NCBI RefSeq assembly: GCF_036227565.1
Contig: NZ_CP109460.1
Span: forward strand, 8,296,502-8,360,501
Reading direction: 5' to 3'
DNA: 64,000 nt
DNA from: Streptomyces sp. NBC_01454
GTDB taxonomy: Bacteria; Actinomycetota; Actinomycetes; Streptomycetales; Streptomycetaceae
The translations under genes were made by a program, and so were the position numbers. This document shows, piece after piece, positions 1 through 10,358 of this stretch (the stretch's first letter is position 1; every line of letters begins with the position of its first letter). The notes under the pieces were generated by a model. The model did no database searches. It worked only from the letters and a program-made list of their open reading frames with translations, and was not told where the DNA came from.

Positions 1-2685
1 CGGCGTGGCCGCGGCGGGCCAGCGGACGGGGATGCCACGGGCGTGCAGCCGGGCCAGCGCCGTCAGAAACGTGGACGTCTCGTCGTGCTTGCGGCTGAGG
101 GTGGGCACGAAAGCGGCGGTGTCCTGGTCGAGGATCTCGCCGCCGAGCGCCGTAAGTGCGGCGTCCGGGCCCAGTTCGACCACGGTGTCCACCTGCTCGC
201 GGGCCAACGCCCGTACTCCGTCGGCGAACCGGACCGTGGCGCGGATGTGCTCCGCCCAATAAGCGGGGTCCGTGAGCCGGTCGTCGCCGGCCAGGTCCCC
301 GGTCACATTGGAGACCACGGGGATCGTCGCCGGCCGGAAGGTGACCGACGCAGCGATCCGGGCGAACTCGTCCACAACCGGATCCATGAGCGGGGAGTGG
401 AACGCGTGGCTCACGTCGAGGTATCGGGTGCGGCGGCCACGTCCGGCGAACTCCTTCTCCAGCGTGTTCACGGCCTCGGTGCGGCCCGAGACCACCACCG
501 ACTCGGGCCCGTTCACCGCGGCCACCGCCAAGCCACCGGCCTTCTCCGCCAGCTCGGCGACCCACGGCAGCACCTCGTCCTGCGACGCCTGGATCGCGAG
601 CATCCGTCCGTCCTCGGGCAGGGATTGCATCAGCCGCCCACGGGCCGCCACCAGCCGTGCCGCGTCCTGAAGGGAGAGCACCCCGGCCGCGTGAGCGGCG
701 GACAGTTCGCCCACCGAATGCCCGATCAGCAGATCCGGGTGGACGCCGATCGACTGCATCAGGCGGAACAGCGCCGTCTCCACGGCGAACAGGGCCGGCT
801 GTGCGTACGCCGTCGTCTTCAGCGCCTCGGCGTCGGCGGGATCGTCAGCGAAGACGATCGACGCCAACGGGCGCTCCAGGTGCGGGTCCAGTGCCGCGCA
901 CGCCTCGTCGAACGCCTCGGCGTACGCGGGAAAGGTCTCGTACAGGCCGCGTCCCATGCCCGGGCGCTGGGCTCCCTGCCCGGTGAACGCGAAGGCGAGA
1001 CCGCCCCCGGCCGCCGTCTCCAGGCGTACGCCCGGCGCCGGCCGGTCCTCGCTCAGGGCCGACAGCCCGCTCAGCAGTGCGTCGTGGTCGGCGCCGCTGA
1101 TCACCGCGGTGTGCTCGAACACCGACCGCCGCGTGGCCAGGGCCAGGCCCACCTTCTCCGGCGCCACGTCCGGGTGTCCCGCGGCCCAGTCCCGCAACCG
1201 GGCCGCCTGAGCCCGCAGCGCCTGCCTGCCCCGCCCGGACACCACCCACGGCATGCCCGTGAGGCGGGGCGCTGGGGCAGCCGCCTCTTCGGGAGCCTCT
1301 TCCGGGGCTTCTTCGAGGATGAGGTGGGCGTTGGTGCCGCTGATCCCGAAGGCGGACACGCCCGCCCGGCGCGGCCGGCCCGCACGCGGCCACTCCCGCC
1401 GCTCCGTGAGCAACCGCACCTCACCCGCCGACCAGTCCACCTCCGGCGTCGGCGCATCCACATGCAGCGTCTGCGGCAGCACCCCGTGCCGCAACGCCAT
1501 CACCGACTTGATCACGCCACCGACACCCGCGGCAGCCTGCGCGTGCCCGATGTTCGACTTCAACGACCCCAACCACAAAGGCCGATCGGCCGGCCGGTCC
1601 TGGCCATACGTCGCCAACAGCGCCTGCGCCTCGATCGGATCACCCAGCCGCGTCCCCGTCCCGTGCGCCTCCACCGCGTCGACCTCATCAGCCGTCAGCC
1701 GGGCCGCGGTCAGTGCCCGCCGGATCACCCGTTGCTGCGACGGTCCGTTCGGCGCCGTCAGACCGTTCGAGGCGCCGTCCTGGTTGACCGCCGACCCACG
1801 GATGACAGCGAGCACCCGGTGCCCGCGACGCCGCGCGTCCGACAGCCTCTCCAGTGCCAGGACACCCACGCCCTCCGACCAGCCGGTGCCGTCCGCGTCC
1901 GCCGCGAAGGACCGGCACCTGCCGTCCGGGGACAGCCCGCGCTGGCGGCTGAACTCCACGAACATCACAGGGGTGTTGATGACCGTCGCCCCTCCTGCCA
2001 GGGCCAGCGAGCACTCTTCGGCCCGCAGTGCCTGGACCGCGAGGTGCAGTGCCACCAGCGAGGACGAGCAGGCCGTGTCCACGCTGACGGCGGGGCCTTC
2101 GAGCCCGAGCGTGTAGGCGAGCCGGCCGGACACCACCGAGATGGCGTTACCGGTGCCGACGAATCCCTCGGCCTCCTGCCGGGACTTCTGCAGGTGGATG
2201 ATGTGGTCCTGCATGCCCGTACCGATATAGACACCGGTGTCGCTCCCGCCGAGAGACGTCGGGGGGATTCCGGCGCGCTCCAGCGCCTCCCAGCCCGTCT
2301 CCAGGACCAGCCGCTGCTGCGGGTCCATCGCGGCGGCTTCCCGCGGCGAAATCCCGAAGAACCCCGCGTCGAAATGGGTAGCGGTGTCGACGAACCCACC
2401 ACCGCGGGCGTACGTGGTACCGGGTGCCGTCGGATCGGGGTCGTAGAGGGTGTCAAGGTTCCAGGAACGGTCGGTGGGCAGATCTCCGATGACGTCGCGC
2501 CCCTCGGCGACCAACTGCCACAGATCCTCCGGCGAGAACACGCCGCCCGGGTATCGGCAGCCCATCCCGACGATCGCGATCGGCTCGCGGGAGGCCTCCT
2601 CCGTCGCCTGAAGCCGCACCCGGGTGTCGTGCAGGTCCGTGGTCACGCGCTTCAAGTAGTCCAGCAATTCTTCTTCGGATCGCAT
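1..2685 (-). CDS. Type I modular polyketide synthase, partial (KS-AT...)
   Basis: The gene starts at the ATG at 2685 and runs off the left edge, so only about 895 codons are present. An AGGA ribosome site lies just upstream. The N-terminus ([19 protein letters not shown]) is a coiled-coil docking segment. The ketosynthase follows, with active-site DTACSSSL and the histidines of EAHGTGT and SNIGHAQ. The acyltransferase comes next, with GHSVGE at the serine and the HAFH motif that marks malonyl-CoA specificity in this family. The sequence ends just after the acyltransferase, so any reductive domains and the ACP lie outside the window. The gene is 42 bases downstream of another PKS gene on the same strand and probably forms the next protein of the same assembly line. 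Its product cannot be predicted from here. Confidence 0.95.
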   Translation of the reverse strand, partial: MRSEEELLDYLKRVTTDLHDTRVRLQATEEASREPIAIVGMGCRYPGGVFSPEDLWQLVAEGRDVIGDLPTDRSWNLDTLYDPDPTAPGTTYARGGGFVDTATHFDAGFFGISPREAAAMDPQQRLVLETGWEALERAGIPPTSLGGSDTGVYIGTGMQDHIIHLQKSRQEAEGFVGTGNAISVVSGRLAYTLGLEGPAVSVDTACSSSLVALHLAVQALRAEECSLALAGGATVINTPVMFVEFSRQRGLSPDGRCRSFAADADGTGWSEGVGVLALERLSDARRRGHRVLAVIRGSAVNQDGASNGLTAPNGPSQQRVIRRALTAARLTADEVDAVEAHGTGTRLGDPIEAQALLATYGQDRPADRPLWLGSLKSNIGHAQAAAGVGGVIKSVMALRHGVLPQTLHVDAPTPEVDWSAGEVRLLTERREWPRAGRPRRAGVSAFGISGTNAHLILEEAPEEAPEEAAAPAPRLTGMPWVVSGRGRQALRAQAARLRDWAAGHPDVAPEKVGLALATRRSVFEHTAVISGADHDALLSGLSALSEDRPAPGVRLETAAGGGLAFAFTGQGAQRPGMGRGLYETFPAYAEAFDEACAALDPHLERPLASIVFADDPADAEALKTTAYAQPALFAVETALFRLMQSIGVHPDLLIGHSVGELSAAHAAGVLSLQDAARLVAARGRLMQSLPEDGRMLAIQASQDEVLPWVAELAEKAGGLAVAAVNGPESVVVSGRTEAVNTLEKEFAGRGRRTRYLDVSHAFHSPLMDPVVDEFARIAASVTFRPATIPVVSNVTGDLAGDDRLTDPAYWAEHIRATVRFADGVRALAREQVDTVVELGPDAALTALGGEILDQDTAAFVPTLSRKHDETSTFLTALARLHARGIPVRWPAAATP
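1299..1705. repeat. Near-identical PKS segment, copy 1 (KS 3' part)
   Basis: This ~400-bp stretch, encoding the end of the ketosynthase and the KS-AT linker, is almost identical in DNA to 6324-6730 in the neighbouring PKS gene (offset 5025). Conservation at silent positions suggests recent gene conversion or module duplication. Confidence 0.85.
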
Positions 2686-2727
2686 GTCCTGCTCATCTCT
2701 GGAATATGGGCCGACGACGGTTCCTGG

Positions 2728-5700
2728 CTACGAGAGGCCGAGCTCTCGGTCGATGAAGGCGAGGACCTCGGCCCGGTCGGCGTCCGCCAGCGTCTGTGCG
2801 ACGTCTCCGGCGCCGCCCGACGGGCCGACGTCCCATCGGGAGGCCAGAGAGCGCAGTCGGGTCGCGACGAGGTTTCGTTCCGCTTCGTCCAGGTCGGCGG
2901 AGCCGAGCGCGGAGCCGAGGCGTTCAATCGCGGTGAAGAGGGAGGACGACGAGTCCGCCCCGTCACCGAGGATGGTCCGGCTCAGATGGCCGGCGACCGC
3001 CTCCGGTGTCGGATGGTCGAAGACCAGCGTGGCCGGGAGAGCGACTCCGGCCACGGCCTGCAGCCCGTTGCGCAGTTCGAGGGCGGTGAGGGAATCGATA
3101 CCGAGTTCCTTGAACTGCTGCCGTGGGGGCACGGCGTCGGGCCCGGGGTACCCGAGCGTGCCGGCCACCTGGGCACGGACCGTCGTCAGCAGGAGCCGGT
3201 CCCGCTCCGCGCCGGTGAGGCCCGGCAGGCGTTCGGCCAGCGTGGGGCCGGCCCCGCCGCCGGGTGTGCCCTCGCGCCCGTCGCGCACGTCGGTCGCGGC
3301 GGGGTCCGCGTGCGAGGGCTGGTGCAGTTCCCTCAGCAGGGGGCTCGGCCGGGAGGCGGTGAACGAGGGCAGGAACCGCCGCCAGTCGACATCCACGAGC
3401 GCCACGTTCGCGGGACCGTCGGGGCCGTCGGAAAGCAGCGCGGACAGCCCCAGGACGGCCAGCCGGGGTTCCATGGCGGTGAGGCCGCGCCGCAGCAGGC
3501 GCTCCTCGATGCCCTCGTCCACGAGACCGCCTCCGGTCCACGGCCCCCAGGCGATCGAGGTGGCGGGCAGTCCGTCGGCCCGACGCCGCTGGGCCAGGGC
3601 GTCCAGGTGAGCGTTGGCGGCGGCGTAACCGGCCTGGCCGCTGCTGCCCACGGTGGCGGCGAAGCCGGAGAACAGCACGAACGCCGACAGTTCGGTGCCG
3701 CGGGTGAGTTCGTCCAGCAGCCGGGCACCTTCGGTCTTCGGCGCCAGGACGGTTTCCAGGCGTGCGGTGTCCAGGTCGGCGGTCATGCCGTCGTCGAGCA
3801 CTCCGGCAGCGTGGAAAACCGCCGTCAGCGGATGCCGGTCCGGAATGCCGTCGAGCAGTTCTTGTACGGCCCGGCGGTCGGCGACATCGCAGGCGGCGAC
3901 GGTCACGGCAGCACCCGACGCCGCCAGATCGGCCCTGAGTTCGGCCACGCCGGGCGCGTCGGCCCCGCGTCGGCTGGTCAGCAGCAGATGGCCGGCTCCC
4001 TGGGCGGCGGCCCAGCGGGCGACGTGGGCGCCCAGAGCGCCGGTACCGCCGGTGATGAGGACGGTTCCGGCCGGCCGCCAGGGGGCGGTCCGAGCGGCCG
4101 GGCGATCGCCGCCGTCCGGGACGAGTCGGCGTCCGAGGATGCCGACCGGGCGCAGCGCCAGTTGGTCTTCGTCCGTGTGCGCGCCGCCCAGGGCCGCGCA
4201 CAGCTGGGTTCGTACGTGCGGGTCGAGGGTGCTCGGCAGGTCGACGAGTCCGCCCCAGCGGTCGGGGTGTTCCAGCGCCACCACCCTGCCCAGGCCCCAG
4301 ATCTGAGCCTGCTCGACCGCACCGGGCCGGTCGCCGGTACCGGTGGTGACCGCGCCCTGCGTCAGGCACCACAGGGGTGCCGTGATCCCGGCGGCGCCGA
4401 GCGCCCGGACGAGGGCGAGGGTCGCCGCCGTGCCCCGGGGCACCGAGGGACACGCGGTGTCGTGCCGCCCGTCGAAGGCCAGCAGGGACACCACTCCGAC
4501 CGGCTCCGGCCCGTCGCCCGCGCAGGCCTGCTTCAGGCGCTCGGTGACCGCCGCGGGGTCGGTGTCCGTCGTGTCGACCAGGAGGTCGACGACCGGGCAA
4601 CCCGCCTCCAGCAGGCTGTCCCGCACCCATTGGGTGGTGGCGTCGGACTCCGTGCCGCCCGGGTGGACCAGCAGCCACCTGCCGTGCGGCCCGGTGGCGG
4701 GTACGTCGAGCGGCCGCCACTGCTCGACGTACCGCCAGCCGTCCACTCTGGCCTGTTCGAGACCCTGGCGGTGCCAGCAGGCCAGCTCCGGGAGGACGTC
4801 CTTGAGCGGGGTCTCGTCGTCGAACCGTACGTCCGGACCGAGGCCGCCCAGGTCCCCGTTCTCCACGGCCGCCCAGAAGTGGGCGTCCACCGTCCCTTGG
4901 CCGACGGTCGCGGGGGCGGCCGCCCCCGGTCCACGGCCGCCGTTCGACGCGGCCGCCGGACGGGGCCAGTAGCGCTCGCGCTGAAAGGCGTACGTGGGCA
5001 GGTCGACGTGCCGAGCGCCGGCCAGGTCCGGCAGCGCCGCCCAGTCGACGGTGACGCCGCTGACGTATGCCTTGGCCAGGGAGGTGAGGAAGGCCCACCG
5101 GTCGCTCGTATTGCGTCGCAAGGTGCTGAGAACGGCTGCCTCCCGGCTCTCTCCCTCCACGATCTCGGACAGCGCCACCTGCAGCACCGGGTGGGGGCTG
5201 ATCTCGATATAGACCTTGCTCCCGGTGGCGGCGAGCCGCTGGATGACCGGCCCGAACTCGACGGTCCGGCGCGTGTTGCGGTACCAGTACGCGGCGTCCG
5301 GGACCGTTTCGGTCTCCGCCGGCTCCCCGGAGACCGTCGACAGGAAGGCGATGCGCGCCGGCGTCGGCGCCACGTCCGCCAGGTCCGTCAGCAGCCGCTC
5401 TTCGAGGGCTTCGACGGCGGGGTAGTGGGAGGCGCAGTCGGTGGCGACGCGCCGGGCACGTACGCCCCGCTCGGCACAGACCGCCAGCAGCTCGTCCACC
5501 GCCTCGTTGTCGCCGGAGACCACGCTGATGGACGGGCTGTTGACCCCGGCGACGAACAGCCGGTCCGGCCAGGCGGCGATCAGTTCCTCGACCTGCGCCC
5601 GCCCGAGAGGAACGGACACCATGCCGCTGCGTCCGGACAGTTCCAGCAGGGCCCGGCTGCGCAGCACCGCCACCTTGGTCGCGTCGGCGAGCGACAGCGT

Positions 5701-7725
5701 GCCGGCCGTGTAGGCGGCCGCGATCTCGCCCAGGGAACTGCCCACCACGGCCGAAGGCTCGATGCCCAGGGAACGCCACAGGTCGGCGAGGGCGACCGTG
5801 ACCGAGAACAGCACGGGCTGGATCACATCGACCCGGTCCAGGCCCGGCGCCCCCTCAGCCTCGCGCAGGACGTCCAGCAGGGACCAGTCCACGTGGTCGG
5901 CGAGGGCGTCGGCGCAGGAGTGCAGGGTCTCGGCGAAGACCGGGAACTCCTCCATCAGCTCCAGGGCCATGCCTGCCCACTGGCCTCCTTGACCGGGGAA
6001 GACGAAGACCACTTCGCGGCCGGCGACAGCGGAACCGGTGACCGTCCGTGCGTCCGGAACGCCCTGGACGACACTGTCCAGCCCGTCAAGCAGTTCGGCA
6101 CGGTCCGTGCCGAGGACGACGGCCCGTTGGTCGAACGTGCTCCGGGTCGTCACCAGCGAGCCGGCGACCTGAGCGGGTACGAGCTCGGGGTGGTCGGTCA
6201 GGTGGCTGTGCAGCCTGCGGGCCTGCTCCCGGACGGCGGCGGCGGTACGGGCCGAGAGGACCCACGGCAGCGTTCCGCGGCCGTGGGTGTCCGTGCGGTC
6301 CGCGGCAGCGTCGTGTGGAGGAGCTTCCGGGGCTTCTTCGAGGATGAGGTGGGCGTTGGTGCCGCTGACCCCGAAGGAGGACACGCCCGCCCGGCGCGGC
6401 CGGCCCGCACGCGGCCACTCCCGCCGCTCCGTGAGCAACCGCACCTCACCCGCCGACCAGTCCACTTTCGGCGTCGGTGCATCCACATGCAGCGTCTGCG
6501 GCAGCACCCCGTGCCGCAACGCCATCACCATCTTGATCACGCCACCGACACCCGCGGCAGCTTGTGCATGCCCGATGTTCGACTTCAACGACCCCAGCCA
6601 CAAGGGCCGATCGGCCGGCCGGCCCTGGCCATACGTCGCCAACAACGCCTGCGCCTCGATCGGATCACCCAGCCGCGTCCCCGTCGCATGGCCCTCGACC
6701 GCGTCGACCTCATCGGCCGTCAGCCGGGCGTCGCGCAAGGCCTGCCAGATGACACGCTCCTGGGAAGGCCCGTTCGGGGCGGACAGGCCGTTGGAGGCCC
6801 CGTCCTGGTTCACCGCCGATCCACGTATCAACGCGAGGACGGGATGGCCGTTGCGTTCGGCGTCGGACAACCGCTCCAGCACGAGGACGCCGACGCCCTC
6901 GGCCCACGCGGTGCCGTCCGCAGCGGCGGCGAAGGACTTGGCCCGGCCGTCGGGGGCAAGATTGCGCTGCTTGCAGAACTCGGTGAATGTCGTGGGCATC
7001 GACATCACCGTCACCCCGCCGGCAAGGGCCAGCGAGCATTCCCGACTGCGCAGCGACCGGGCCGCCAGGTGCATGGTCACGAGCGACGAGGAACAGGCCG
7101 TGTCGACGGTTACGGCCGGGCCGACCAGACCGAGGGTGTAGGACAGCCGGCCGGAGACCACGCTTCCGGTGTTGCCAGTTGTCAGGAAACCCTCGAAGTC
7201 CTCGATGGACTCGTGCAGTCGGACGGCGTAGTCCTGGTTCATGGCCCCGGCGAAGACGCCGACGTCGCTGCCGCGCAAGGCCTGTGGAGAAATCCGGGCC
7301 CTTTCCAAGGCCTCCCAGGCGCCTTCCAGCAGCAGTCGCTGCTGGGGATCGATTGTCACGGCTTCGCGCGGAGATATCCCGAAGAACGAGGCATCGAACC
7401 ATCCGGCGTCGTAGAGAAATCCGCCCTCGCGAACATACGACGCTGCTTTTCCGTCCGCCGCCTCGCTGAAGAGCGCGTCCAGATCCCAGCCCCGGTCCAC
7501 AGGGAACGAGCCGCTCGCTACCCTCCCTGACGACACCAACTCCCAGAGCGCTTCCGGGGAGTCCACATGGCCGGGGAATCGGCAGCTCATTCCCACGATG
7601 GCAATGGGCTCGCCGTTCCTGTCCTCTTCCACCTGAAGCCGTCGCCGGGTATCGCGCAGGTCCCGCGTGACCTTCCGGAGCGCGGTCACCAGCTGGTCCG
7701 ACTGACCTTCACCTGTCATGACCAT
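2728..7725 (-). CDS. Type I modular polyketide synthase, one module KS-AT-KR-ACP
   Basis: A single extension module of about 1665 residues. I chose the ATG at 7725 because GGAGAG lies five bases upstream; a TTG at 7758 is also open. Order: N-terminal docking coil, ketosynthase ([21 protein letters not shown]), acyltransferase, ketoreductase, ACP with phosphopantetheine site [12 protein letters not shown], and a C-terminal docking segment. The acyltransferase has RVDVIQP and a CASH motif, which points to methylmalonyl-CoA or a related branched unit. Its nucleophile motif reads GSSLGE instead of GHSxGE. The ketoreductase has the LDD motif of B-type enzymes, the NADPH site TGGTGALG, Lys1330 and Tyr1367. 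However, the catalytic serine position, 24 after Lys and 13 before Tyr, is Gly1354, so reduction may fail. The docking coil shows it is not a loading module. Confidence 0.95.
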   Translation of the reverse strand: MVMTGEGQSDQLVTALRKVTRDLRDTRRRLQVEEDRNGEPIAIVGMSCRFPGHVDSPEALWELVSSGRVASGSFPVDRGWDLDALFSEAADGKAASYVREGGFLYDAGWFDASFFGISPREAVTIDPQQRLLLEGAWEALERARISPQALRGSDVGVFAGAMNQDYAVRLHESIEDFEGFLTTGNTGSVVSGRLSYTLGLVGPAVTVDTACSSSLVTMHLAARSLRSRECSLALAGGVTVMSMPTTFTEFCKQRNLAPDGRAKSFAAAADGTAWAEGVGVLVLERLSDAERNGHPVLALIRGSAVNQDGASNGLSAPNGPSQERVIWQALRDARLTADEVDAVEGHATGTRLGDPIEAQALLATYGQGRPADRPLWLGSLKSNIGHAQAAAGVGGVIKMVMALRHGVLPQTLHVDAPTPKVDWSAGEVRLLTERREWPRAGRPRRAGVSSFGVSGTNAHLILEEAPEAPPHDAAADRTDTHGRGTLPWVLSARTAAAVREQARRLHSHLTDHPELVPAQVAGSLVTTRSTFDQRAVVLGTDRAELLDGLDSVVQGVPDARTVTGSAVAGREVVFVFPGQGGQWAGMALELMEEFPVFAETLHSCADALADHVDWSLLDVLREAEGAPGLDRVDVIQPVLFSVTVALADLWRSLGIEPSAVVGSSLGEIAAAYTAGTLSLADATKVAVLRSRALLELSGRSGMVSVPLGRAQVEELIAAWPDRLFVAGVNSPSISVVSGDNEAVDELLAVCAERGVRARRVATDCASHYPAVEALEERLLTDLADVAPTPARIAFLSTVSGEPAETETVPDAAYWYRNTRRTVEFGPVIQRLAATGSKVYIEISPHPVLQVALSEIVEGESREAAVLSTLRRNTSDRWAFLTSLAKAYVSGVTVDWAALPDLAGARHVDLPTYAFQRERYWPRPAAASNGGRGPGAAAPATVGQGTVDAHFWAAVENGDLGGLGPDVRFDDETPLKDVLPELACWHRQGLEQARVDGWRYVEQWRPLDVPATGPHGRWLLVHPGGTESDATTQWVRDSLLEAGCPVVDLLVDTTDTDPAAVTERLKQACAGDGPEPVGVVSLLAFDGRHDTACPSVPRGTAATLALVRALGAAGITAPLWCLTQGAVTTGTGDRPGAVEQAQIWGLGRVVALEHPDRWGGLVDLPSTLDPHVRTQLCAALGGAHTDEDQLALRPVGILGRRLVPDGGDRPAARTAPWRPAGTVLITGGTGALGAHVARWAAAQGAGHLLLTSRRGADAPGVAELRADLAASGAAVTVAACDVADRRAVQELLDGIPDRHPLTAVFHAAGVLDDGMTADLDTARLETVLAPKTEGARLLDELTRGTELSAFVLFSGFAATVGSSGQAGYAAANAHLDALAQRRRADGLPATSIAWGPWTGGGLVDEGIEERLLRRGLTAMEPRLAVLGLSALLSDGPDGPANVALVDVDWRRFLPSFTASRPSPLLRELHQPSHADPAATDVRDGREGTPGGGAGPTLAERLPGLTGAERDRLLLTTVRAQVAGTLGYPGPDAVPPRQQFKELGIDSLTALELRNGLQAVAGVALPATLVFDHPTPEAVAGHLSRTILGDGADSSSSLFTAIERLGSALGSADLDEAERNLVATRLRSLASRWDVGPSGGAGDVAQTLADADRAEVLAFIDRELGLS
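6324..6730. repeat. Near-identical PKS segment, copy 2 (KS 3' part)
   Basis: This is the partner of 1299-1705. Only scattered base differences are seen over ~400 bp, whereas the flanking acyltransferase regions of the two genes are unrelated in sequence (malonyl-type versus methylmalonyl-like). Confidence 0.85.
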
Positions 7726-7791
7726 CCGTTCTCTCCACTGACGCTGCGGGTTCCGCAAGAAGGGTTCACCGGTCCGCAGCGGCAGGACAAT

Positions 7792-7817
7792 CCCCTAACC
7801 ACCCCCTATGGCCCCTG
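7792..7817. promoter_or_regulatory. Spaced CCCCTA repeats in the PKS/thioesterase divergent gap
   Basis: The ~200-base gap between the PKS start (7725) and the thioesterase contains CCCCTA at 7792 and 7803 (exactly 11 bp apart) and CCCCTG at 7812. Read on the minus strand these are TAGGGG direct repeats. An 11-bp period fits binding by a pathway activator such as a SARP-type regulator, but no such gene is in the window. No clear -10/-35 pair is visible. Confidence 0.35.
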
Positions 7818-7926
7818 ACTTAAAAAGCTCCGCGGGGCGGGGGTTGAATCGACAGTGGGCGACTGCGATTCTCTGAATACTTCACGCAGGGCGCAAGTTC
7901 ACCAGAGCAGCGGTAGGGGTAATGAG

Positions 7927-8700
7927 TTGAGTTCAAAAACAGTCACCGAGTCGGAGGACCGATGGATCCGCAGCTATCTACCGGGTCCCGCCAAGGCGCT
8001 CCATCTCGTCCACTTTCCCCATGCAGGCGGTTCCGCCAGTTATTACCGGCCCTTCTGCACGTCCCTGTCGGACCGGTTCAACGCGCTCGCCCTGCAGTAT
8101 CCGGGGCGTCAAGACCGGCGCGATGAGCCTTGTGTGACCGATCTGCACGTCCTGGCGGACCTCCTGTTCGACCGGCTGCGGCACTTCGCGGACCGCCCGA
8201 TGGCGTTCTTCGGCCACAGCATGGGGGCACTCTTGGCGTTCGAGGTGACCCGGAGGTTCGAGCGGGAGCTCAACACCTCACCGGCGGCGCTCTTCCTGTC
8301 CGGGCGGCGCGCTCCGTCCCGCCATCGGGACGAGAACGTCGACCTGAGCAGCAAGGAGAGCCTGCTCGCCGAGATCCGGGAGCTGAGCGGCACAGATCCC
8401 CGGCTGCTGGGAGACGACGAGATGCTTGAGATGATCATGGAGCCGCTGCGCGCCGACTACCAAGCCCTGGGCGCCTACCGCTTCGCGCCGGAACCGCCCG
8501 TCCGCTGCCCGGTCACCGTTCTGACCGGCGCCGACGACCCCCGTACCTCCCGGGATGAGGCAGCCGCCTGGCAGGAGCACACCACTGGCGACTTCGCACT
8601 GCGGGTGTTCCCCGGTGGTCACTTCTTCCTCAGCGAGAACGTCCCCGAGGTCACCGGCTTCGTCGCCGAGCGACTCTCCGCTGTCCCGCTGCCTGGTTGA
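7927..8700 (+). CDS. Type II thioesterase (PKS editing hydrolase)
   Basis: An alpha/beta hydrolase of about 257 residues that removes mis-primed or stalled acyl groups from carrier proteins. The N-terminal part has the family signature FPHAGGSASYY, the nucleophile elbow is GHSMG, an Asp lies in TGADDP, and the catalytic His is in FPGGHFF. The TTG at 7927 is preceded by TAGGGG at a good distance and gives the usual family length; an upstream GTG at 7855 would add 24 unlike residues. It is transcribed away from the PKS genes from a shared ~200-base gap, which supports a role with that assembly line. Family assignment is firm, the start is less so. Confidence 0.9.
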   Translation: MSSKTVTESEDRWIRSYLPGPAKALHLVHFPHAGGSASYYRPFCTSLSDRFNALALQYPGRQDRRDEPCVTDLHVLADLLFDRLRHFADRPMAFFGHSMGALLAFEVTRRFERELNTSPAALFLSGRRAPSRHRDENVDLSSKESLLAEIRELSGTDPRLLGDDEMLEMIMEPLRADYQALGAYRFAPEPPVRCPVTVLTGADDPRTSRDEAAAWQEHTTGDFALRVFPGGHFFLSENVPEVTGFVAERLSAVPLPG

Positions 8701-8884
8701 GGGCCCCGCCCAGGCCCGGCGAAAACCACGGTGCGAGGGGACCCGGTGACGTACCCACACCGCAGGTCGGCGAGGCCCACCTTGTGATCGCCCCGGGCCG
8801 GTCGGGGGCCGGCGGGCTGCTGCCTTCCGGTAGATCCGGCACAGTGTCGAGCAGACGCCTGGGCCGATGTGGGCGAGTTCGAAG

Positions 8885-9100
8885 AAGAGGAGGCGGCGCG
8901 GTCGAAGGTTAGCGGGTTGCGGGCGCTGATGGCGTTGAACTCCTGGCGGTACCCCTCGAGGAGCAGAACGTGGCGCCGGCGTTCCTCGGCGAGGCGGCGA
9001 CGGCGGTTGTACTCCTCCGCGCCGATGCCCTCCCGCCAGGACGCCTGCAGGAAGCGTCTCCGAGGGCCTTCGCGAGCAAGCCGGCGCCAGCCTGGCTCAT
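8885..9100 (-). pseudogene. Short conserved-looking ORF with frameshift, unknown function
   Basis: On the minus strand a reading frame opens at the ATG at 9100 after AGGGG (MSQAGAGLLAKALGD). It continues after a one-base shift as a coding-like charged stretch (WREGIGAEEYNRRRRLAEER, then VLLLEGYRQEFNAISARNP) that fades near 8885. I do not recognise the family. The remaining part of the 8701-9228 gap holds two hairpins and nothing else I can identify. Confidence 0.35.
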
Positions 9101-9115
9101 CGTCCCCTCACCGGG

Positions 9116-9152
9116 CTTCGCCCCGCCACGCTCTGAACGAGGCGGGGCGAAG
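9116..9152. terminator. Hairpin, 12-bp stem
   Basis: CTTCGCCCCGCC pairs perfectly with GGCGGGGCGAAG around a 13-base loop. There is no strong T-run on either strand, as is common in Streptomyces terminators. It lies between two minus-strand genes. Confidence 0.5.
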
Positions 9153-9159
9153 CACAACG

Positions 9160-9191
9160 AGGGCTGTACCCGAGGGAGTTCGTACAGCCCT
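9160..9191 (-). terminator. Hairpin terminator after the 9229-9603 gene
   Basis: AGGGCTGTAC and GTACAGCCCT form a perfect 10-bp stem with a 12-base loop, 37 bases after the stop codon of the minus-strand gene ending at 9229. Confidence 0.65.
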
Positions 9192-9228
9192 CCCCATGTG
9201 TGCCCCTGTCAGCCGGAGGCGCCCGCCC

Positions 9229-9603
9229 TCAGCGGTCCTCGCAGGCAAGCGTCAGGCACAGCATCATCACCTCGTAGGGGGTGCTGTCGCTCTGTGCGGT
9301 GGTCGCCTCCTCCAACTCCGCGACGAACCGCCACTGCGACGGCTGGGCGTGCTTGGTCTCTCCCTTCTTTTCCACCTCGACGTGGAGTGCGCGGGCCTGC
9401 GGATCGTTCGTCTCGACGAGCACTTCGTCGCTGTCGACCGAGAAGTGGTCGTGTAACAGGACCAGACCGAACCGATCCAGGTTGCCGTGCTTCTCCAGCA
9501 CGGCCTTGATGTCCCTGGCGAACTCCGCGTCCTGTGGGCCGAGCGGTTCCGCGTCTTCGAAGCGAGGAAGGTGGTGCGATGCGTGGCTGGTCTGCGTAGG
9601 CAT
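9229..9603 (-). CDS. Conserved hypothetical protein, 124 aa
   Basis: The ATG at 9603 has GGGAG six bases upstream, which decides the start over longer options. The protein is acidic and soluble, with no signal peptide or membrane segment. Recognisable stretches are RDIKAVLEKHGNLDRFGLVL and HVEVEKKGETKHAQPSQWRF, and it ends LACEDR. I cannot assign a function. It stands alone, with a hairpin terminator 37 bases downstream and an RHS remnant on the other side. Confidence 0.75.
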   Translation of the reverse strand: MPTQTSHASHHLPRFEDAEPLGPQDAEFARDIKAVLEKHGNLDRFGLVLLHDHFSVDSDEVLVETNDPQARALHVEVEKKGETKHAQPSQWRFVAELEEATTAQSDSTPYEVMMLCLTLACEDR

Positions 9604-9731
9604 GAGCATCTCCCTTCGACCGCGCTCTGCGGCCTCAAGACAGCATAGGCAAAGGGTGAGTTGCGGCAGAAGAACCCGACGGTGACAGGCACCCAACACG
9701 AGCCGGACGGCGCTGCTGGGACTCAACGCCC

Positions 9732-10310
9732 ATGCCGGAGCGACGAAGGGACGAGCAGCAGCACGTGACCAAGACCGTCGATCCGCTCGGCAACACGACA
9801 CGGACCGACTACGACGAGGCCGGCCGGGTCAGCGCCCGCACCGATGAGATCAACAGAACCACCCGCTTCGACGCGATAGCCGACGCCGCGGGCCAGACGA
9901 TCCAGGCCACCTACGACGCCTTCGGCCGCGTCATCACTGCCACCAACTCACTCGGCTTCACCAACCGCTCGAGTACCGTACCGAGGGCGAGATCACCCGG
10001 CGTGTCCATCCCGACGGTGCGGTCGAGCCATGGGTTCACGACCCTGAAGGCTTCGTCATCGAGCACCGCGACCGAGCCGGAGCGGTAACCCGATGCGAGA
10101 TCGGCCCCTTCGGCAAACTGGCCGGCAGGACCCTGTCCGACGGAGCAGTGCAACGCTTCGCCTATGACACCGAGCTGCAGCTGCCGGCAGTCACCATGAA
10201 CGGTGCATCCTGGCGATACCGCTACGACGAGCCCGGGCACCTGGTAGGCGAGACCGACTTCAACGACCACAGCTTCCCTATCGGCTCGGCGGCGCCGACC
10301 AGCTGCTGAA
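9732..10310 (+). pseudogene. RHS/YD-repeat protein remnant
   Basis: Tandem YD-type repeats are visible: DPLGNTTRTDYDEAGRVSAR, then ATYDAFGRVITATNSLGF in one frame. Near 9975 they switch to another frame (EGEITRRVHPDGAVEPWVHD, then RYRYDEPGHLVGETDFND). RHS proteins are large surface or toxin-delivery proteins; only about 190 codons survive here. There is no start, no signal peptide and no C-terminal toxin, and a frameshift is present. This is a decayed internal piece. Confidence 0.8.
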
Positions 10311-10358
10311 AACCATCGGTGCGGCCGGCCGCACCACCGCTGTCGGCGCCGCAGCCTG

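Noticed and set aside
43..7530. A 2495-codon open frame on the plus strand across both PKS genes
   Set aside because: It is the antisense shadow of the PKS genes: Arg/Gly/Pro/Gln-rich, with no domain and no ribosome site. Long antisense frames are expected at this GC content.
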